Notes: generated by a model not told the origin, from the sequence alone. Counted from the stretch's first letter, positions 12,203-23,673 are shown. The stretch is DNA of 64,000 nucleotides from Helicostylum pulchrum (GCA_025677825.1 JAIXMO010000001.1:620001-684000); one strand, 5' to 3'. Program-made: numbers and translations.

Positions 12203-12696
12203 TTATTTTGTAATTTGTTTGGGATGGGCATAATACATGCCTAAAGAAATTGGTAACCCAGTGATAAACCCATACTTTTCATAAAGAAACTTGGCATCAC
12301 CGTCTGCCATCAAAGTAATATAACAATCTTTGGTGACATAAGATTTAAGATAATTCATGAGTGTTTCCATAATAAGCTTTCCCAGCCCCTTCTTCTGGTG
12401 TTCAGGAAATACGGCAACATCAACAATCGATAAAGCCAAATATTTATCTCCTACAATTCTACCCATACCTACAACAGATTGGTCTTTATTATCAATAACT
12501 GAGACGCCGAACACAGTATTAGGAAGTGCCTTTCTTGCTATCTCTACATTCTTTGGTGAAAGTCCGGCTCTCTTTCTTAATTCACAGAATTTTTCGGGTG
12601 TAGGGACTGATTCGATAATAGAGTATTCTGCTTTCTATACAAAAATACATAAGTACTATTATCTTTCTTTTTTTATAAATATATAACGCTTACCAT
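12203..12696 (-). CDS. GNAT-family N-acetyltransferase
   Basis: 144 aa. The start codon (12696-12694) is followed at once by a GTAAGC donor, so the first coding exon is just ATG. The second exon, 12634-12203, begins KAEYSIIES. Acetyl-CoA binding motif A is clear as VDVAVFPEHQKKGLGKLIME (pattern V-x-P-x-x-Q/R-x-x-G-x-G). Motif B ends in KFLYEKYGF. The substrate is unknown; small proteins of this shape are often amine or peptide acetyltransferases. The start is supported by the clean splice site and by the lack of another Met before the conserved fold. It is convergent with the HD-domain gene, 143 bp apart. Confidence 0.85.
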
Positions 12697-14383
12697 AATA
12701 GTAAATAATTGGGTTAATAATAATAATAAAAATGAAGAAGAAAAAAAAATGATACTTTTATACACACTCTCGATGTCAATACGTTGTCACAAAAAAAGTT
12801 CAAGCTGCGATTTAGAATCTCAAGATCTGATAAGAAAGGCTCCATGGCATATTCTGTTTACTGACATACCTAATCACCTGATTCTCTTTTTTTTTATGAA
12901 ACTATTTGTATACTTTTAACTTTTTTTTTAGTGCGTGTTTCTTGTTGGGTACCCCCTCGCTCTCTTCTTAATTAAAAACCGTCATTTTAATATTTACAGC
13001 ATTACACTTTCTTTTTTCGTATTTCCGAGTGTTACACCTCTTTCTAAAAAAGAGGAATTCTAGAAATTTTCATATAAAAAATTTGGGTAAAATAATATTT
13101 TTAGTTCTATTTTAAGATCTCAAATTTATCTGATTCCAAATACTTATCATAAACGAAAAAAAAGTTATCTTTGTATACATGTTTTGCAGCAAACTTTTAA
13201 TCTGCTCGAAAAAAAGGAGATTAGGTACAAAGTGCTTGAGGATACACTTCTTATTGTAAGAGCAAGTTCAATGCATTTAGCATTGTACCTCTTAATATGT
13301 TCCGTCGTTCGTATAGTTAGCGTTTCAGGGGAGCTTCGGCAGTACCAACAGCAAACTCTTTTCTTTGTCATCCAAATTAGACCAAATTTTTTATTTTTTG
13401 AAAAGCCCAAGATATGTTTACGCTTTTGCTGATATCTGATCAAGATAAATCACCTTATCTTTCTCAGGATATTTTGAGCTGCATGAACCACTTGTTTTCT
13501 TGTATTACATCAAATATTATTTTGCCAACCACGTTTTTGTAAACTGTTGTTTTTCAATTGAATCTAAAAACCAATGAAAATTCGCACAGCTCCTTATCTT
13601 TTAGAACTGTCATTTTCGTTTCTTCGATGAAATTTTCGAGAATGATTTCTGTCCCACTATTCGACTAAAGAGTGGAAATAACTAGTTATGAGCTGGTGCA
13701 TAAATATTTAGTATATGGAAAGGATGGTACAACTTTTTGGGGTGAGTAACGAGATTGACATATATTGTGTGGCACTACAAATGTTTGATATGATATAGGT
13801 TATGCCATAACATATAATATTATTCATTATAGTTCTATGTATGTGTATTATGTGGAATATCTATACAATCTTAACTTTAAATTTATGAAAATAAAAGATT
13901 TATATAGGTAAGATGTTTAAAGCAACAATGTTTTTATAATATTAAATGATTACTAACTAAAAAGAAGTATAAGAAAAAAAAAGGAAACGACAGAAGAGTT
14001 ATATCTTTCAGCACTTCTTCAATAATTCTCTACGAAATTGATAATTAGTAAGATTCTAAAATTTATATTTCGTAAGACCCTACCTCTGTTTTTTTTAACA
14101 CAGAAAAAGGAAAGAACTTCTTGATTGTTGTCTGGCATCTACTTTACACTTGTAAAAGGTACAAATACCAACAGATTGACCTAGAAAACGTAAAGTTAAT
14201 TAAAAAATTATATTCCAATAAAAAACTTACCAGAACAACGGGACATCGAAGCTTCTTCTTTTCTAGGCTGTTTTCGGGCTATATACGGGGTTTAAGCAAG
14301 AGAAGACTTACAAATAATCCTAAAAAATCTTTTTAAGACGAAGTAATAGCAATCCTCGATAATACGAAGCTTGTCGTTTGAGT
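12697..14383. other. Gene-poor A/T-rich stretch
   Basis: About 1.7 kb without a supportable gene. Reading frames are short, lack recognisable motifs and show no splice logic. The first 300 bp upstream of the GNAT start is its promoter. The remainder looks like diverged intergenic or old transposon sequence. Confidence 0.5.
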
Positions 14384-14740
14384 TTAAGTTTTGGTATCTT
14401 CTACTAGATCAAGTGTACAGCTCCGGTAATCTTCATCGTCAGCTTGCTGGGTTTTCAACAGGGACTCGAACTTTTCCAAATCATATGGTGGTGATGGTGA
14501 AACAATAGTAATATTCAAGTAATTTTTCCTTGATATCTACATTAGCAGCATCATTTAACTCGTGCAGTTGAGAACCAGTAGAGCTGTCAGAACAGTCAGT
14601 TATGTCGTTCGTTCCACAAGTAACAAAACATCTTGACTGTCGATTAGTGACTTGCAGAAGTTGTCACGTCATCAAGATATATATTATTAACTTCATTGAA
14701 CTCTAGTCGTGACCTTGTTGATGGACCCGGAGAGCCTGTT
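14384..14740 (-). pseudogene. Decayed reading frame of unknown origin
   Basis: The minus strand reads as protein-like sequence that jumps between frames: STRSRLEFNEVNNIYLDD, then CGTNDITDCSDSSTGSQLHE, then PPYDLEKFESLLKTQQADD, ending TAA at 14384. Composition (acidic, Ser/Thr, normal codon mix) differs from the surrounding A/T-rich noise. The frames are interrupted by stops and shifts. No family was recognised. It may be a broken gene or transposon fragment, and it sits beside two hairpins. Confidence 0.4.
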
Positions 14741-14749
14741 GATGTATAT

Positions 14750-14814
14750 GCTCTTTTATAATCATTAAAAGAGCACGGCTGAAAAAGGCTACCGTGGTTG
14801 ATTGTAGCCTTTTT
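14750..14814. repeat. Two adjacent perfect hairpins
   Basis: GCTCTTTTA (14750-14758) pairs with TAAAAGAGC (14766-14774). Just after, AAAAAGGCTAC (14782-14792) pairs with GTAGCCTTTTT (14804-14814). Stems are 9 and 11 bp with small loops. They could be transposon ends, a structured RNA, or 3' end signals; nothing decides. Confidence 0.5.
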
Positions 14815-16240
14815 AGCGCGAGATTTGCCTTTTGAAATCTAAGGGGTAAAGTGATTTTATCGGTTAAATAACTTTTATATATACGCTCAGAGAGAGAGAA
14901 AAAAAAGTGTGGTGTATTACCTTTCGCGTATCTTTATAAAGCGTCAAAAAAGTAGTACGATATCTATACGGTATTGCAGTCCGGTGGATTAGGTTTGAGT
15001 TTTTGTAACAAGTGCCCTTATACAGGGCGGTTGCTTTGAAGCGCATCTATTTGAGTAAAGATAAGAAAAAAAGAAAAGTGGCTTACCCCAGGTTGATAAA
15101 TTAAGGGGACGGCTTATTTGCTTACGTGGTTTATTATTCAGACCACGTCGGTGTGTACATAGGGTATCTTGGATCGGGTACAGCGTGGTCCGTGTGTCAT
15201 AAAGCACAGAGTTATTTCATTGATATTCGTTATTATATACTACTTCTACACACCATAAAATATTTAAAACCGTTTTTGTGTTTAGTGTTCATACTATATT
15301 TCGTATTCAATTATCTTTCTCTGAAAGTATTGTGGAATTTGACTTCAAATGATACGAATAAAATTAATGAAAAAAGACTTGGGGTACTTTTTATTTAAAA
15401 ATAAAACGGAAGAAACTCTCTTAACTAAACTACATGGCCTTTTTATATAAATCCTGAATATCCTAATTATGTTTTAAAAGGCTATCATTTCCGATAGGTT
15501 AAATCATCTATACCCGATCCTATCTGCTTTTGAATGAGGGGTTCTACTCGTAAGAATTGACTCCCATCTTCCCGTGGATCCATTCTAACTGATTGGATAA
15601 CGGCTTATATCCTAGGTGATGAACCTGTCAACTAAAGGTTACCGGTTCATCTTTTTTATCTAAGTTTTGCCGTTACAGATGTAATTGGTTATGCGTGCGT
15701 TTAATATTAACTGGAATAGAACTAATTTCTTTATCGTATGACCCGGATCTAAATCTTATTGTTCTAAAATTAAAATGTTCTTGTTTGACAATTGAGATCT
15801 AATTATCTTAATGTCGTTATTTTTATTTACGGGTATATGATATTTGTATTATATTATCAAATGAATATAACTATTCTATGCTGATCATGGCTGTTCTATA
15901 TTTAATCTAGGGTAGCTAATCCTAGGTTAAATCCATGTTCAGTGAATTGTTTTATTTATATGTTAATATGGCCGAGCTTCATTTTTTGTTTCTCGATCTT
16001 TTTAATTTATTCTGATCTAATGATCATTGTTTAAGGTCCAGTTGCGTCGCATGTTTAATATAATTCTATTACCAAATCGATAGAACAATAGAAGTATCTG
16101 AGAATTAATATAGAAATTACTATATTTGTATATAGTTTATGTAAGTTTATATGAGGATATAACACTTGTATAAGTATGTATAAATAAGTATTTCTGAAAT
16201 CTAATACGTAGATACAACAGACATGAAGTTTTAAATAACA
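14815..16240. other. Intergenic stretch without recognisable gene
   Basis: About 1.4 kb of A/T-rich sequence with only short frames. One small inverted repeat is visible: GATGAACC at 15618-15625 against GGTTCATC at 15644-15651. No RNA gene or promoter could be supported. Confidence 0.45.
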
Positions 16241-16300
16241 CTACAATAGCGGCTCTATTTAGGGGTGGCCTGATTTAAGGGTACGATCGATTTAAAGTGT

Positions 16301-17000
16301 ATCTACTTTTAAACCTTCAACTTTTTTAAAAACGGTCTTTTTTGAGGATTGATATCTCGATTCTATATAAGGAAATAAGTCTAAATATGAGAGGTTATTA
16401 ACTAAGTATTATCTGGTTTTTTTTTTCATTCTGGCGTAAATAAATTACCCATTGTATAAGCTTATTTCTAATGCATTCGATAGACAAAGGATTGGTAATG
16501 GCCCCGCTATCATCAACTTCAACATTCAACGTATGATTTTCAATAGCTGCAGGAAGGATCACAGTTCGAAGTTCGTTCTGTAAAGTAGGAATATTTCTTT
16601 GGAACTTTGGTACTGATCGAAACCATTCAAGTACTTTTTCCTTAATATCGTTGTATGGCGAGGTACTTGGACCGTTCATAACCAATTTAATCTGATTGTT
16701 TTATGCTTAAAAGGGTTTGCCGTCGTGTTTTATCAAAAAGAAAAAAAAAAGATAAAAGAGGGGGAAAGCGGAGTTGAAATTCACTCCAAGTAAACCACAG
16801 TGCTAAAATATTCAAACTTCAACTCAACTTTTTGAAAGAAGTAAAAGTGATATGCAAAAATCTTGGACAATTCTTTTAATAATGCTCTTTAAACAGTTCC
16901 ATTTGATTATTTCATGTTAAAAAAGGTTTGCCGTCGTGTTTTATTAATAAGAAAAAAAGGGGGGAAATCGAAGCTAAAAGTTGAAGGTTTAAAAGTAGAT
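16301..17000. mobile_element. 0.7 kb element with ~24-bp terminal inverted repeats inside copy A
   Basis: The ends ATCTACTTTTAAACCTTCAA (from 16301) and TTGAAGGTTTAAAAGTAGAT (ending 17000) are perfect inverted copies over 20 bp and continue imperfectly inward. Inside, GGTTTGCCGTCGTGTTTTAT occurs twice as a direct repeat about 200 bp apart (around 16709 and 16925), each followed by an A/G-rich tract. It interrupts the alignment between copies A and B, so it inserted after the larger element. No target duplication is obvious. Confidence 0.55.
16398..16685 (-). CDS. Hypothetical 95-aa reading frame inside the 0.7 kb TIR element
   Basis: The frame encodes a charged, helix-prone polypeptide with the segments DIKEKVLEWFRSVPKFQRN and IRNKLIQWVIYLRQNEKK and normal amino-acid mix. 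No domain was recognised. It lies wholly between the terminal inverted repeats, so it may be a captured exon or a remnant of an element-encoded protein. No splice partners were found. Expression is doubtful. Confidence 0.3.
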   Translation of the reverse strand: MVMNGPSTSPYNDIKEKVLEWFRSVPKFQRNIPTLQNELRTVILPAAIENHTLNVEVDDSGAITNPLSIECIRNKLIQWVIYLRQNEKKNQIILS

Positions 17001-18188
17001 GCACTCTACGGGTGGATTTCTCCAGAACTTCTTTGATCCCTGGCTTTAACGCCTCCATCTCCACTATTTGATTTAAGGATCGGATCTAGCTTCACAATAC
17101 TACTATATATATAAAATAAATTTAAAAGTGACAATAAAAAAAAGTCTAATTTAATTTTTATAATAGCGTCAAATCATCAAAAGTGTACAATCAAATCGAT
17201 ATTATTAAAACAAAAGGATAGTAATCAAACTAATAGAGAGAGGATAGTAAAATAAACCTTACAAAGTAATTAAATTATAAATATAGTCAATTTAGACTTG
17301 AATGGAGTGCGTGTCAGCAGTGAATCTTTAGAAATTTAACTAGGAAAAGTAATTAGATACAGATGGTTATTAACTGATGAAAGATTAAAAAAGGAAGCAG
17401 TATAAAACAAATAAAGTAAACAAAGAGATACTTTGTAGTTCTATATATCATAACTAGTAGTTTTTAAATGTATTGTTATGTGGTATTCCAATAAATAGCT
17501 TTGTACTATTTTAATTTACATCAATAAAAAATTTAATAGAATTTAACGTAATTTTAATGTTTGGGCTCTCGCAAAAAACGATACACATCATATTTTTTTA
17601 TACAATACCTTGAAAAAGCTTAAAAACTATTTAAAATAATACCATAGATTGTTGTTCATCCATTATCTACTTAAAAACGCATGTTTTTAAGCAAAGGTTT
17701 AGAAGTAACTTCTAAAAAAGGTCATTTTTCGGTGATCGAAAAGAGATATTTTCATTGTATGATTAGACATCACTAAATAATTCTTCTACCCAAGTTACTA
17801 TGTGAAAGTTACTCTTTAGGATGTTTTCTTTAATAAAAAATTGAAAACTGCATGTTGTTTCTTATTTTTCTCGATTTTTTATTTTTTTCTTCAGTCGATC
17901 ATTTTTGATGATTTTTGGTCATTTTGGGGGGTCACCCTTTTTGTGTTTTTGTGGTTATTCTAAAATTACTTGATATCCACTTTTTCTTTATTTGTAGAAA
18001 AACCAATAATAATAAAGTACTCTTTTGGCGCATTTAATCCACCTAAAATTATATTTTTACAAAAAATACTGACCGAGTAATCACCGTTTTAGACGTTTTT
18101 TTTTTCGCTAAAATTTGAGTTAAGCGGTCCTTAAATTAGCCGATTCTTTAAAGCGCGTTTTCTCGTCCAGTTTTGGATGTAGCACTTT

Positions 18189-20111
18189 CTTTTTTTTTTT
18201 TTTTTTGTATAAATCCAATTTTTATTATTAGATTATTAAAAGCCACATGTCAAAAGAGGGATGTGCAGTGGAAAAGTGGAAGAAAGCAGTAACATCGTAT
18301 GACTTTTGACTGAGAAATTAATTAAGGTATTAGTGGGTATGAAGGAGATAGAGTAGTTAAGGTATTAAGGTTGGCGAATCCAAGTTGGTTTGATCAGTGT
18401 ATTGATGGTAAATTTTAATGGCCGTACAGACAACTTGATTCGGGATGAAAGGGACCTCATCGAACACGAAACGCCAGTAATGAATCCAAACAGCTTCGAA
18501 AATTGATCCAAACAAAAAGGCGGGCGGCAAATTTGATTCAAAAAATTTCGGGAATCTGAAAGTATACAGAATAGACGAGACTTGTTTAGCTGAGAGGAGG
18601 TGTAGTTGAGGTTGGCGAGGAAAAATATATTGAAAGGATATTTTCTATATTTGCCATATCCTTTGGCAATTGATAAACATGTGTTCAGGATGTTGAAACG
18701 ATTCGGCAGTGCAGAGTGGACAGAAAGGAGATTGAACGATATCGGGCATTAGCCGGTGGGTGACTACACGAGTATTTATTTTGTTGTGCATTAGTTTATA
18801 TCATATATTTTTGGCTTTAAACGTCAATTTTGTTTTTCAGAATTTACGCCAGGCGATAGCAGTTATGCGAGATACTGAGGGTTGACCAAAAGGTTCTTGC
18901 TGTGTAATATCTGTTCGATATGCATTCAAAGTAAATGCGGTTGTACGAAAGTAATTACGGTAGAAGGTGCTGAACGGGGTGGAGTTAAAAGATGAGTTCC
19001 ACAGTGGATCTGCACCTGGTTCAGGAGTCGAAGTTAATTTTTCCATAATCGGGAATAGAGAGATCTGTTGTTGAGAGAGACATCTACGAAATTGAAGACA
19101 TAATCTAGGGAACTTGCGTAGGGGGTCATCTTCAGAACGAAGTGATAGTTGATTTTGGATGTGATTAAAACTAAAAAAGTCTTTAACTAGGACCGTCCGG
19201 TAGCTTTTAGGTGGGAGTGGGCATGAGTCGGACGTGGGAAACCATACATCATTGAGATAAAATTCTAAGATAGCAGCAACTGGTATCTGAATTGTGGGAC
19301 TTGTACGTGGGTCCGGAAAGGTAGCACTAGTCTTGATAATGGCTCGAAGTGGTGAGAATAGTGAAGCAGTATCAAGTAATTTCGTTCTTAGTACGGGAGA
19401 TGACAAAATGAAAGCCGGATGCATGAGAAGTACGTCAGATAACGAGTACGGTAAGTCTGTTAAGGGGATTACATGTTTCAAAAACATAAAGGACATGCTG
19501 TAACGTAGCCAAGATCGAGCGATGGTACGGCTGGAAACATTGTCGTTTGCAGAACCTAGAGGAGAAGATCCAAGTATTGCAGATGACCAGCTTATTTGAA
19601 AGGCTTTATGTTGGAGGCGAAGGTTGAGAACCCCGAGACCACCAGTATCCAGTGGTTGTTGCATATGTTTCACAGAGAAGCGACCTATTTTTTTACCACT
19701 GGAAATAAAGTTACCTATTTTCCTTTCAAGTCGTGTAAAAAAGGTATCAGAGGGGTCGAGTAATCGGAGGTAGTACCAGAGTTTCGATAAGATTAAAGTG
19801 TTAGTAATAGTAGCACGACCACGAAAGGATAAACCACGGTCAAAATGAGGTGCAAAGCCTTGATCTATCATGGATAGTAGCGTGTTTTCAACTTATTTTG
19901 ATTGGTCAGGAGTGTGTAAAATGAAATATCCTAGGTAGGATAAAGGAATTTGTGATGTTCGATCATAGATGTTGGTGATGAGGTGTTGATTAAAAAGTGT
20001 TAACCAGTTCGAGTTCAGAATGTTGCCACTTAGAGACAGTACTTCAGTTTTAGATATGTTTAGACGTCCATTGAATGCTTTTTCATAAACTTTAAAGTGT
20101 TGTAAAAGATT
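18189..20111 (-). mobile_element. 5'-truncated LINE (non-LTR retrotransposon), broken
   Basis: The minus strand encodes the C-terminal part of a LINE ORF2: end of the reverse-transcriptase domain (FKVYEKAFNGRLNISKTEVL, then PLSYLGYFIL) followed by the post-RT region (FRGRATITNTLILSKLWYYL, HMQQPLDTGGLGVLNLRLQ). The frame 19871-18837 is open for 344 aa; upstream it is interrupted by TAA at about 19895-19893, and it is cut off near 20111. The 3' end carries a poly(A) tail on the minus strand (T-run about 18190-18206). A 13-bp target duplication GATGTAGCACTTT flanks it at 18176-18188 and 20112-20124. Catalytic RT motifs and endonuclease are absent, so it is dead on arrival. Confidence 0.9.
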
Positions 20112-21125
20112 GATGTAGCACTTTTATTTATAAACATCCAATATATAGTTTTTAAATATCTACATTCGGTGCTATAACCAAACACGGTAATAGAAACCTA
20201 TATTTCACATAATCGCGAAGCTCTGAAAATGGTTACACGATGTTACACTAAAAAAGTGTATTTTTTTCCCAAACAAAAAAAACGTCCAAGACAGCGATTA
20301 CTCTTTCAGTTTTTGCATTAAAAGTATGATTAAAAATGTATTAGAAGCGTCTAAACAAGTCCTATATTATCCGTGTTTTTTCCACAAAGATAGACAAATT
20401 GGATCAAGAGTAATTATAAAATTACTACAAAAACACAAACGGGGTTGACCTCCAAAAATGAAAATCGAAAAAAAAACACAAAAGTTCGTTTCTAATTTTT
20501 TTTATCAAAGATATACTTAAATCAACTAGTTTGTACTATAAAACTTGGGTCCAAAAAGCGCTTCCTGTTTCTTTAAAAAATAAAAATCAGTATTTATTAT
20601 AACTGATAATTTTAGCAGTAATTTTCGATAGTTTACTGCCAGCCTCGTCTCTATTGTTGCTAAAAGCGAGAAAACTACTAAGAATATAGCAGTCTATTAA
20701 AAAGATAAGTCTGTGAATTTAAAGGTGAAAAAAGAGAGTGTTTAGCCCCCTTTTTGTTTTGAAATTTGGTTGTAATTTTAATATGAAGATACAGAATACT
20801 TTTTTTTAATAATAGGTTGGATAAGCTTAAGAGCGATTTTGGGAATTATAATCCATCATTGATCGTTGATTACCGCTCTAAAGTTTTTATTATTTATGTG
20901 ACTCCAGGACATGACAATGACTTACGCGATGAATCTTATATTTGATAATGAACAATGGTATCATTGTGTTGATGACGAAAGTTACACAAAAGAACAATGA
21001 AGTTTAGGCACATTGTAGGGCTCCTCATATGAATAATGCAGAGTGTAAAAACAAGATGATTAAAAATAACCACATATATATTATACAGTTATTAACAGAT
21101 GTAGTCTGGCGTAAACATAGCATTT

Positions 21126-21245
21126 TTATTTCTGAGTATATGGTACTTATCCCGTCCACTGCACGATAATAAAGGTGTATTCTCTTCCGCATTTCTGCCA
21201 CCCTTAAATAGAGCTGCTACTGTGGAAATGTCTTTATTTCTGAGT
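21126..21245. repeat. 13-bp direct repeats around the right end of copy A
   Basis: TTTATTTCTGAGT occurs at about 21126-21138 and again at 21233-21245, bracketing roughly 95 bp. That segment contains the element's right terminal sequence. It could be a target duplication from a separate small insertion or a local duplication. Confidence 0.5.
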
Positions 21246-21468
21246 GCATGATCCGAAGAAGTGTGCTTCTACTTCTTGCTTGCGCAATGTTTTATTCCCC
21301 GCGATTTTCGCCCTATCTCGACGTCATCATTTGCTTCTTTCGCCTAAATTGAAGGTGTCTCAACCAACACTGGCCCTGGGCTGGGGCGGTGATTTTTTTT
21401 TTACACTGTGGAAAAAGAGTTATTTTTTTTCTTTTCTTTTTTAAATATCCTTACATTTATAACATAAA

Positions 21469-21983
21469 ATGGTATTTCCTTTTGCAAATGATTACAATTC
21501 AGTTTAATTAAAAATATGGTTTCTTTCTTTCTTTAAATTGATAGGGTGCTGTTAGTCGTTTTCCTTATCCTAAAGATGTTTGGTAAGTAATATTATTTTT
21601 TTAGTAAGTAGCAAAAGAAATTTATTGTATATTAAACAAAAAGTTTTGTCATAGGTCTCCTGCCGGTGGTTGGTGGTCAAGACCCAAGACCTGGAAGTCA
21701 AACACAGTTATTGCCGCTCTCGGCATGGCAGTAACTCTTGGAGCTGTTTGGAGAGTCTCTGCTGAAAAGGAGGTAGAAATAAATATTTGACATAATTTAT
21801 TTTTTTATGTATACACTAACAAATAATATATATATGATAGGTTCGTTATCAACAACCCAAACGTTGGATTCCTTCCATGATGGTAAAATAATACATAGTA
21901 CAGTACAGTGTAAAAAAAAATAGACAGGCTAACTTTTTTTCTTCTTCTAGTGGGCCAAGCAATTTAGGGATCAACAAAAATAG
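21469..21983 (+). CDS. Small conserved-type membrane protein, probably mitochondrial (77 aa)
   Basis: Five exons: 21469-21471 (ATG only), 21545-21582, 21655-21772, 21841-21882 and 21951-21983, all in frame. The protein begins GAVSRFPYPKDVWSPAGGWW, followed by a basic stretch and one membrane span (VIAALGMAVTLGAVWRV). The tail is basic and aromatic: KRWIPSMMWAKQF. Pattern and size resemble fungal single-pass mitochondrial proteins with a WSPAGGWW motif, as far as I recall. No biochemical role is known to me. Five clean introns in 515 bp argue strongly that it is a real gene. The ATG-only first exon parallels the GNAT gene. Confidence 0.78.
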
Positions 21984-22117
21984 ATTGATGAAAATACATA
22001 TAAAAATACAGTTATTTTCTGAATAAAAAAAAGCAAAAACGAAAGTGCAACAAATTCTAAATGTTTATTTTTATGTGGAATCATCATTAAAAAAAAGGGA
22101 AAGTGTGTATGTGTATT

Positions 22118-23673
22118 TTAAAATTCATCTTTGATGATTGTAACAATAGGTGCCTTAGAAATAATAGTTTCAACAATAGTTTCAATTGATTCAATTGATG
22201 TAACTATTGCGGGAACAATTGCATCTACTGTACTGCTTGCGACTACATCAGTAACAACAGCTTTACTAAGAGCTAATTTCTCTTCAAAATAAGCATCCAA
22301 ATCGAGTACTGACAATACAAGGAGTAAAATGCCCGCAATAGCAAGAGCCAACAGGACTGTATAGATAGGATTGATGGTTGACAGGTTATCGAATTGAAGA
22401 GGAAGAGAAACGATACAACATGTACTATCAGCGGACGCACTTGCTAATAAAAGTCTATCGGGGCTAAAAGCAATAGCGGTAATAGGGAAACTATGAGCAT
22501 CCTTTACTTTGTAAAGCACTTTAAGTGTTTGTGCATCCATTAACGTGATACTTAAATCAGCAGTACCAAATGCCAGGATGGAACCGTCATGACTTAAAGT
22601 AACAGCAGTAACTGGTTTAGCGCCAATGTAGACTACCTTTAGTTGTTCAAATGAATAGGCATCATATTTAACTACATATGAACCTGGTTTAGTAATACCA
22701 TTGGCAATAGCAAACCCAAAGTCTTTAGTGTAACCACGACCATATCTAATAAAAAAAGTGTTAGTTTAACATGTATTGTTCTTTCTATAAATATTGCCAT
22801 TGTTATTTTTACCTGAATGCTCTAAATTGAGTCTTTTCGTTTTTGACAATAGAATTGGTAGAGATAGTTTCAACAACTTGGCCGATATTTTTACCACGAA
22901 GATTAATCAATTTTAAACCATCTCTTAAACAACAAGTCAACTTTTCCTTCTCAAGATTAAAATCCACGTCTAAAACTTCATCCTCGGTAGATACAATAAT
23001 GGGTTCTGTTAAAAGGTCAAATCCTGGATATTGAAATACGTGTACTTTGCCATCGGTAGTGCCTGTGGCTACTAATGTACCATCTTGACTAAAGCGAACA
23101 ACACGTTGAAAATCCTCTTGCTTTTTGCTGGATAATGTATTGGTAGACTTGTCTAATGTAATCCTACAATCAAAATCATTATTAATATACTATACTATCA
23201 AAATATACACATATATATTTCATTATCACTTTACTTATCACTCTCGATTTTGAAAATACGACAATTCTCGTTACGACCTTCTGACATATTCTCTAATGAT
23301 GTATTGACACCAGTAACAATAAAATGATCCTGTACGACGTGTTAATACCAACAACAAGAACAAAAATAAATAAGAAAAACTTACAACAGGGTGAGCATCT
23401 AAACTCATTGGTGCGTCTTCTCCAGCATCAAATTCAAAAGTAGCATCTTCCTCAAGATCTTTTCTACGAACATCGACTTTGTATGATGACTTTTTAACTT
23501 TTATGTTAATATTTTTGTGGGGTAAAAAAGGTTTTCTAAAAACTTACCAGCCTGTTCTTTACGCCAGAGCGACCAGCACCACCACCGCCACCCATAACTA
23601 ACTGTTTAGAAGAGGTAAAGGCAAGGCCAAAGATTGGAATGCCAACAGTTGCTTTAAATGTAGAACAAGACAT
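22118..23673 (-). CDS. SEC12: SEC12-type WD40 exchange factor for Sar1, ER membrane
   Basis: Activates the GTPase Sar1 to start COPII vesicle budding at the ER. Exons: 23673-23548, 23489-23385, 23329-23235, 23163-22813 and 22745-22118 (434 aa). The N-terminus FGLAFTSSKQLVMGGGGGAG..GVKNRL is the Sec12/PREB hallmark; the Gly-rich loop binds the catalytic K+ in yeast Sec12. WD-like blades follow (VVRFSQDGTLVATGTTDGKV, AVTLSHDGSILAFGTADLSI, AIAFSPDRLLLASASADST). Then come one membrane span (IYTVLLALAIAGILLLVLSV) and a lumenal tail of about 70 residues, rich in Val/Ile/Ser/Thr, ending KDEF. Yeast Sec12 also ends in an HDEL-type signal. In exon 2 the acceptor after TTAAAAAG was chosen because it alone keeps frame. 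Confidence 0.93.

Larger units (their letters stand above)
16241..21226. mobile_element. Composite DNA transposon of foldback/TIR type carrying nested insertions (copy A)
   Basis: The left end AATAGCGGCTCTATTTAGGG (about 16246) and the right end CCCTTAAATAGAGCTGCTAC (about 21202-21221) are near inverted copies. The body 17005-18090 and 20370-21226 is matched, in inverse orientation and with some divergence, by the element at 41.1-42.76 kb. Inside, sequences around 17925-17950 and 20425-20455 are also inverted relative to each other, giving foldback-like arms. Two later insertions split it: a 0.7 kb TIR element (16301-17000) and a LINE (18189-20111). No transposase frame was found, so it looks non-autonomous. 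The superfamily is uncertain because a clean target duplication was not found. Confidence 0.65.

Noticed and set aside
14460..14490. GTTCGAGTCCC on the minus strand, like a tRNA B box
   Set aside because: No acceptor or D-arm partner; it falls inside the decayed reading frame.
18000..20450. Transposase gene for the foldback element in its interior
   Set aside because: The only coding remnant inside is the LINE reverse-transcriptase part on the minus strand; no DDE or other transposase motif was seen.
21244..21444. 66-aa frame upstream of the small mitochondrial-type gene
   Set aside because: Low-complexity tail, lies in the promoter region, no coding signature.
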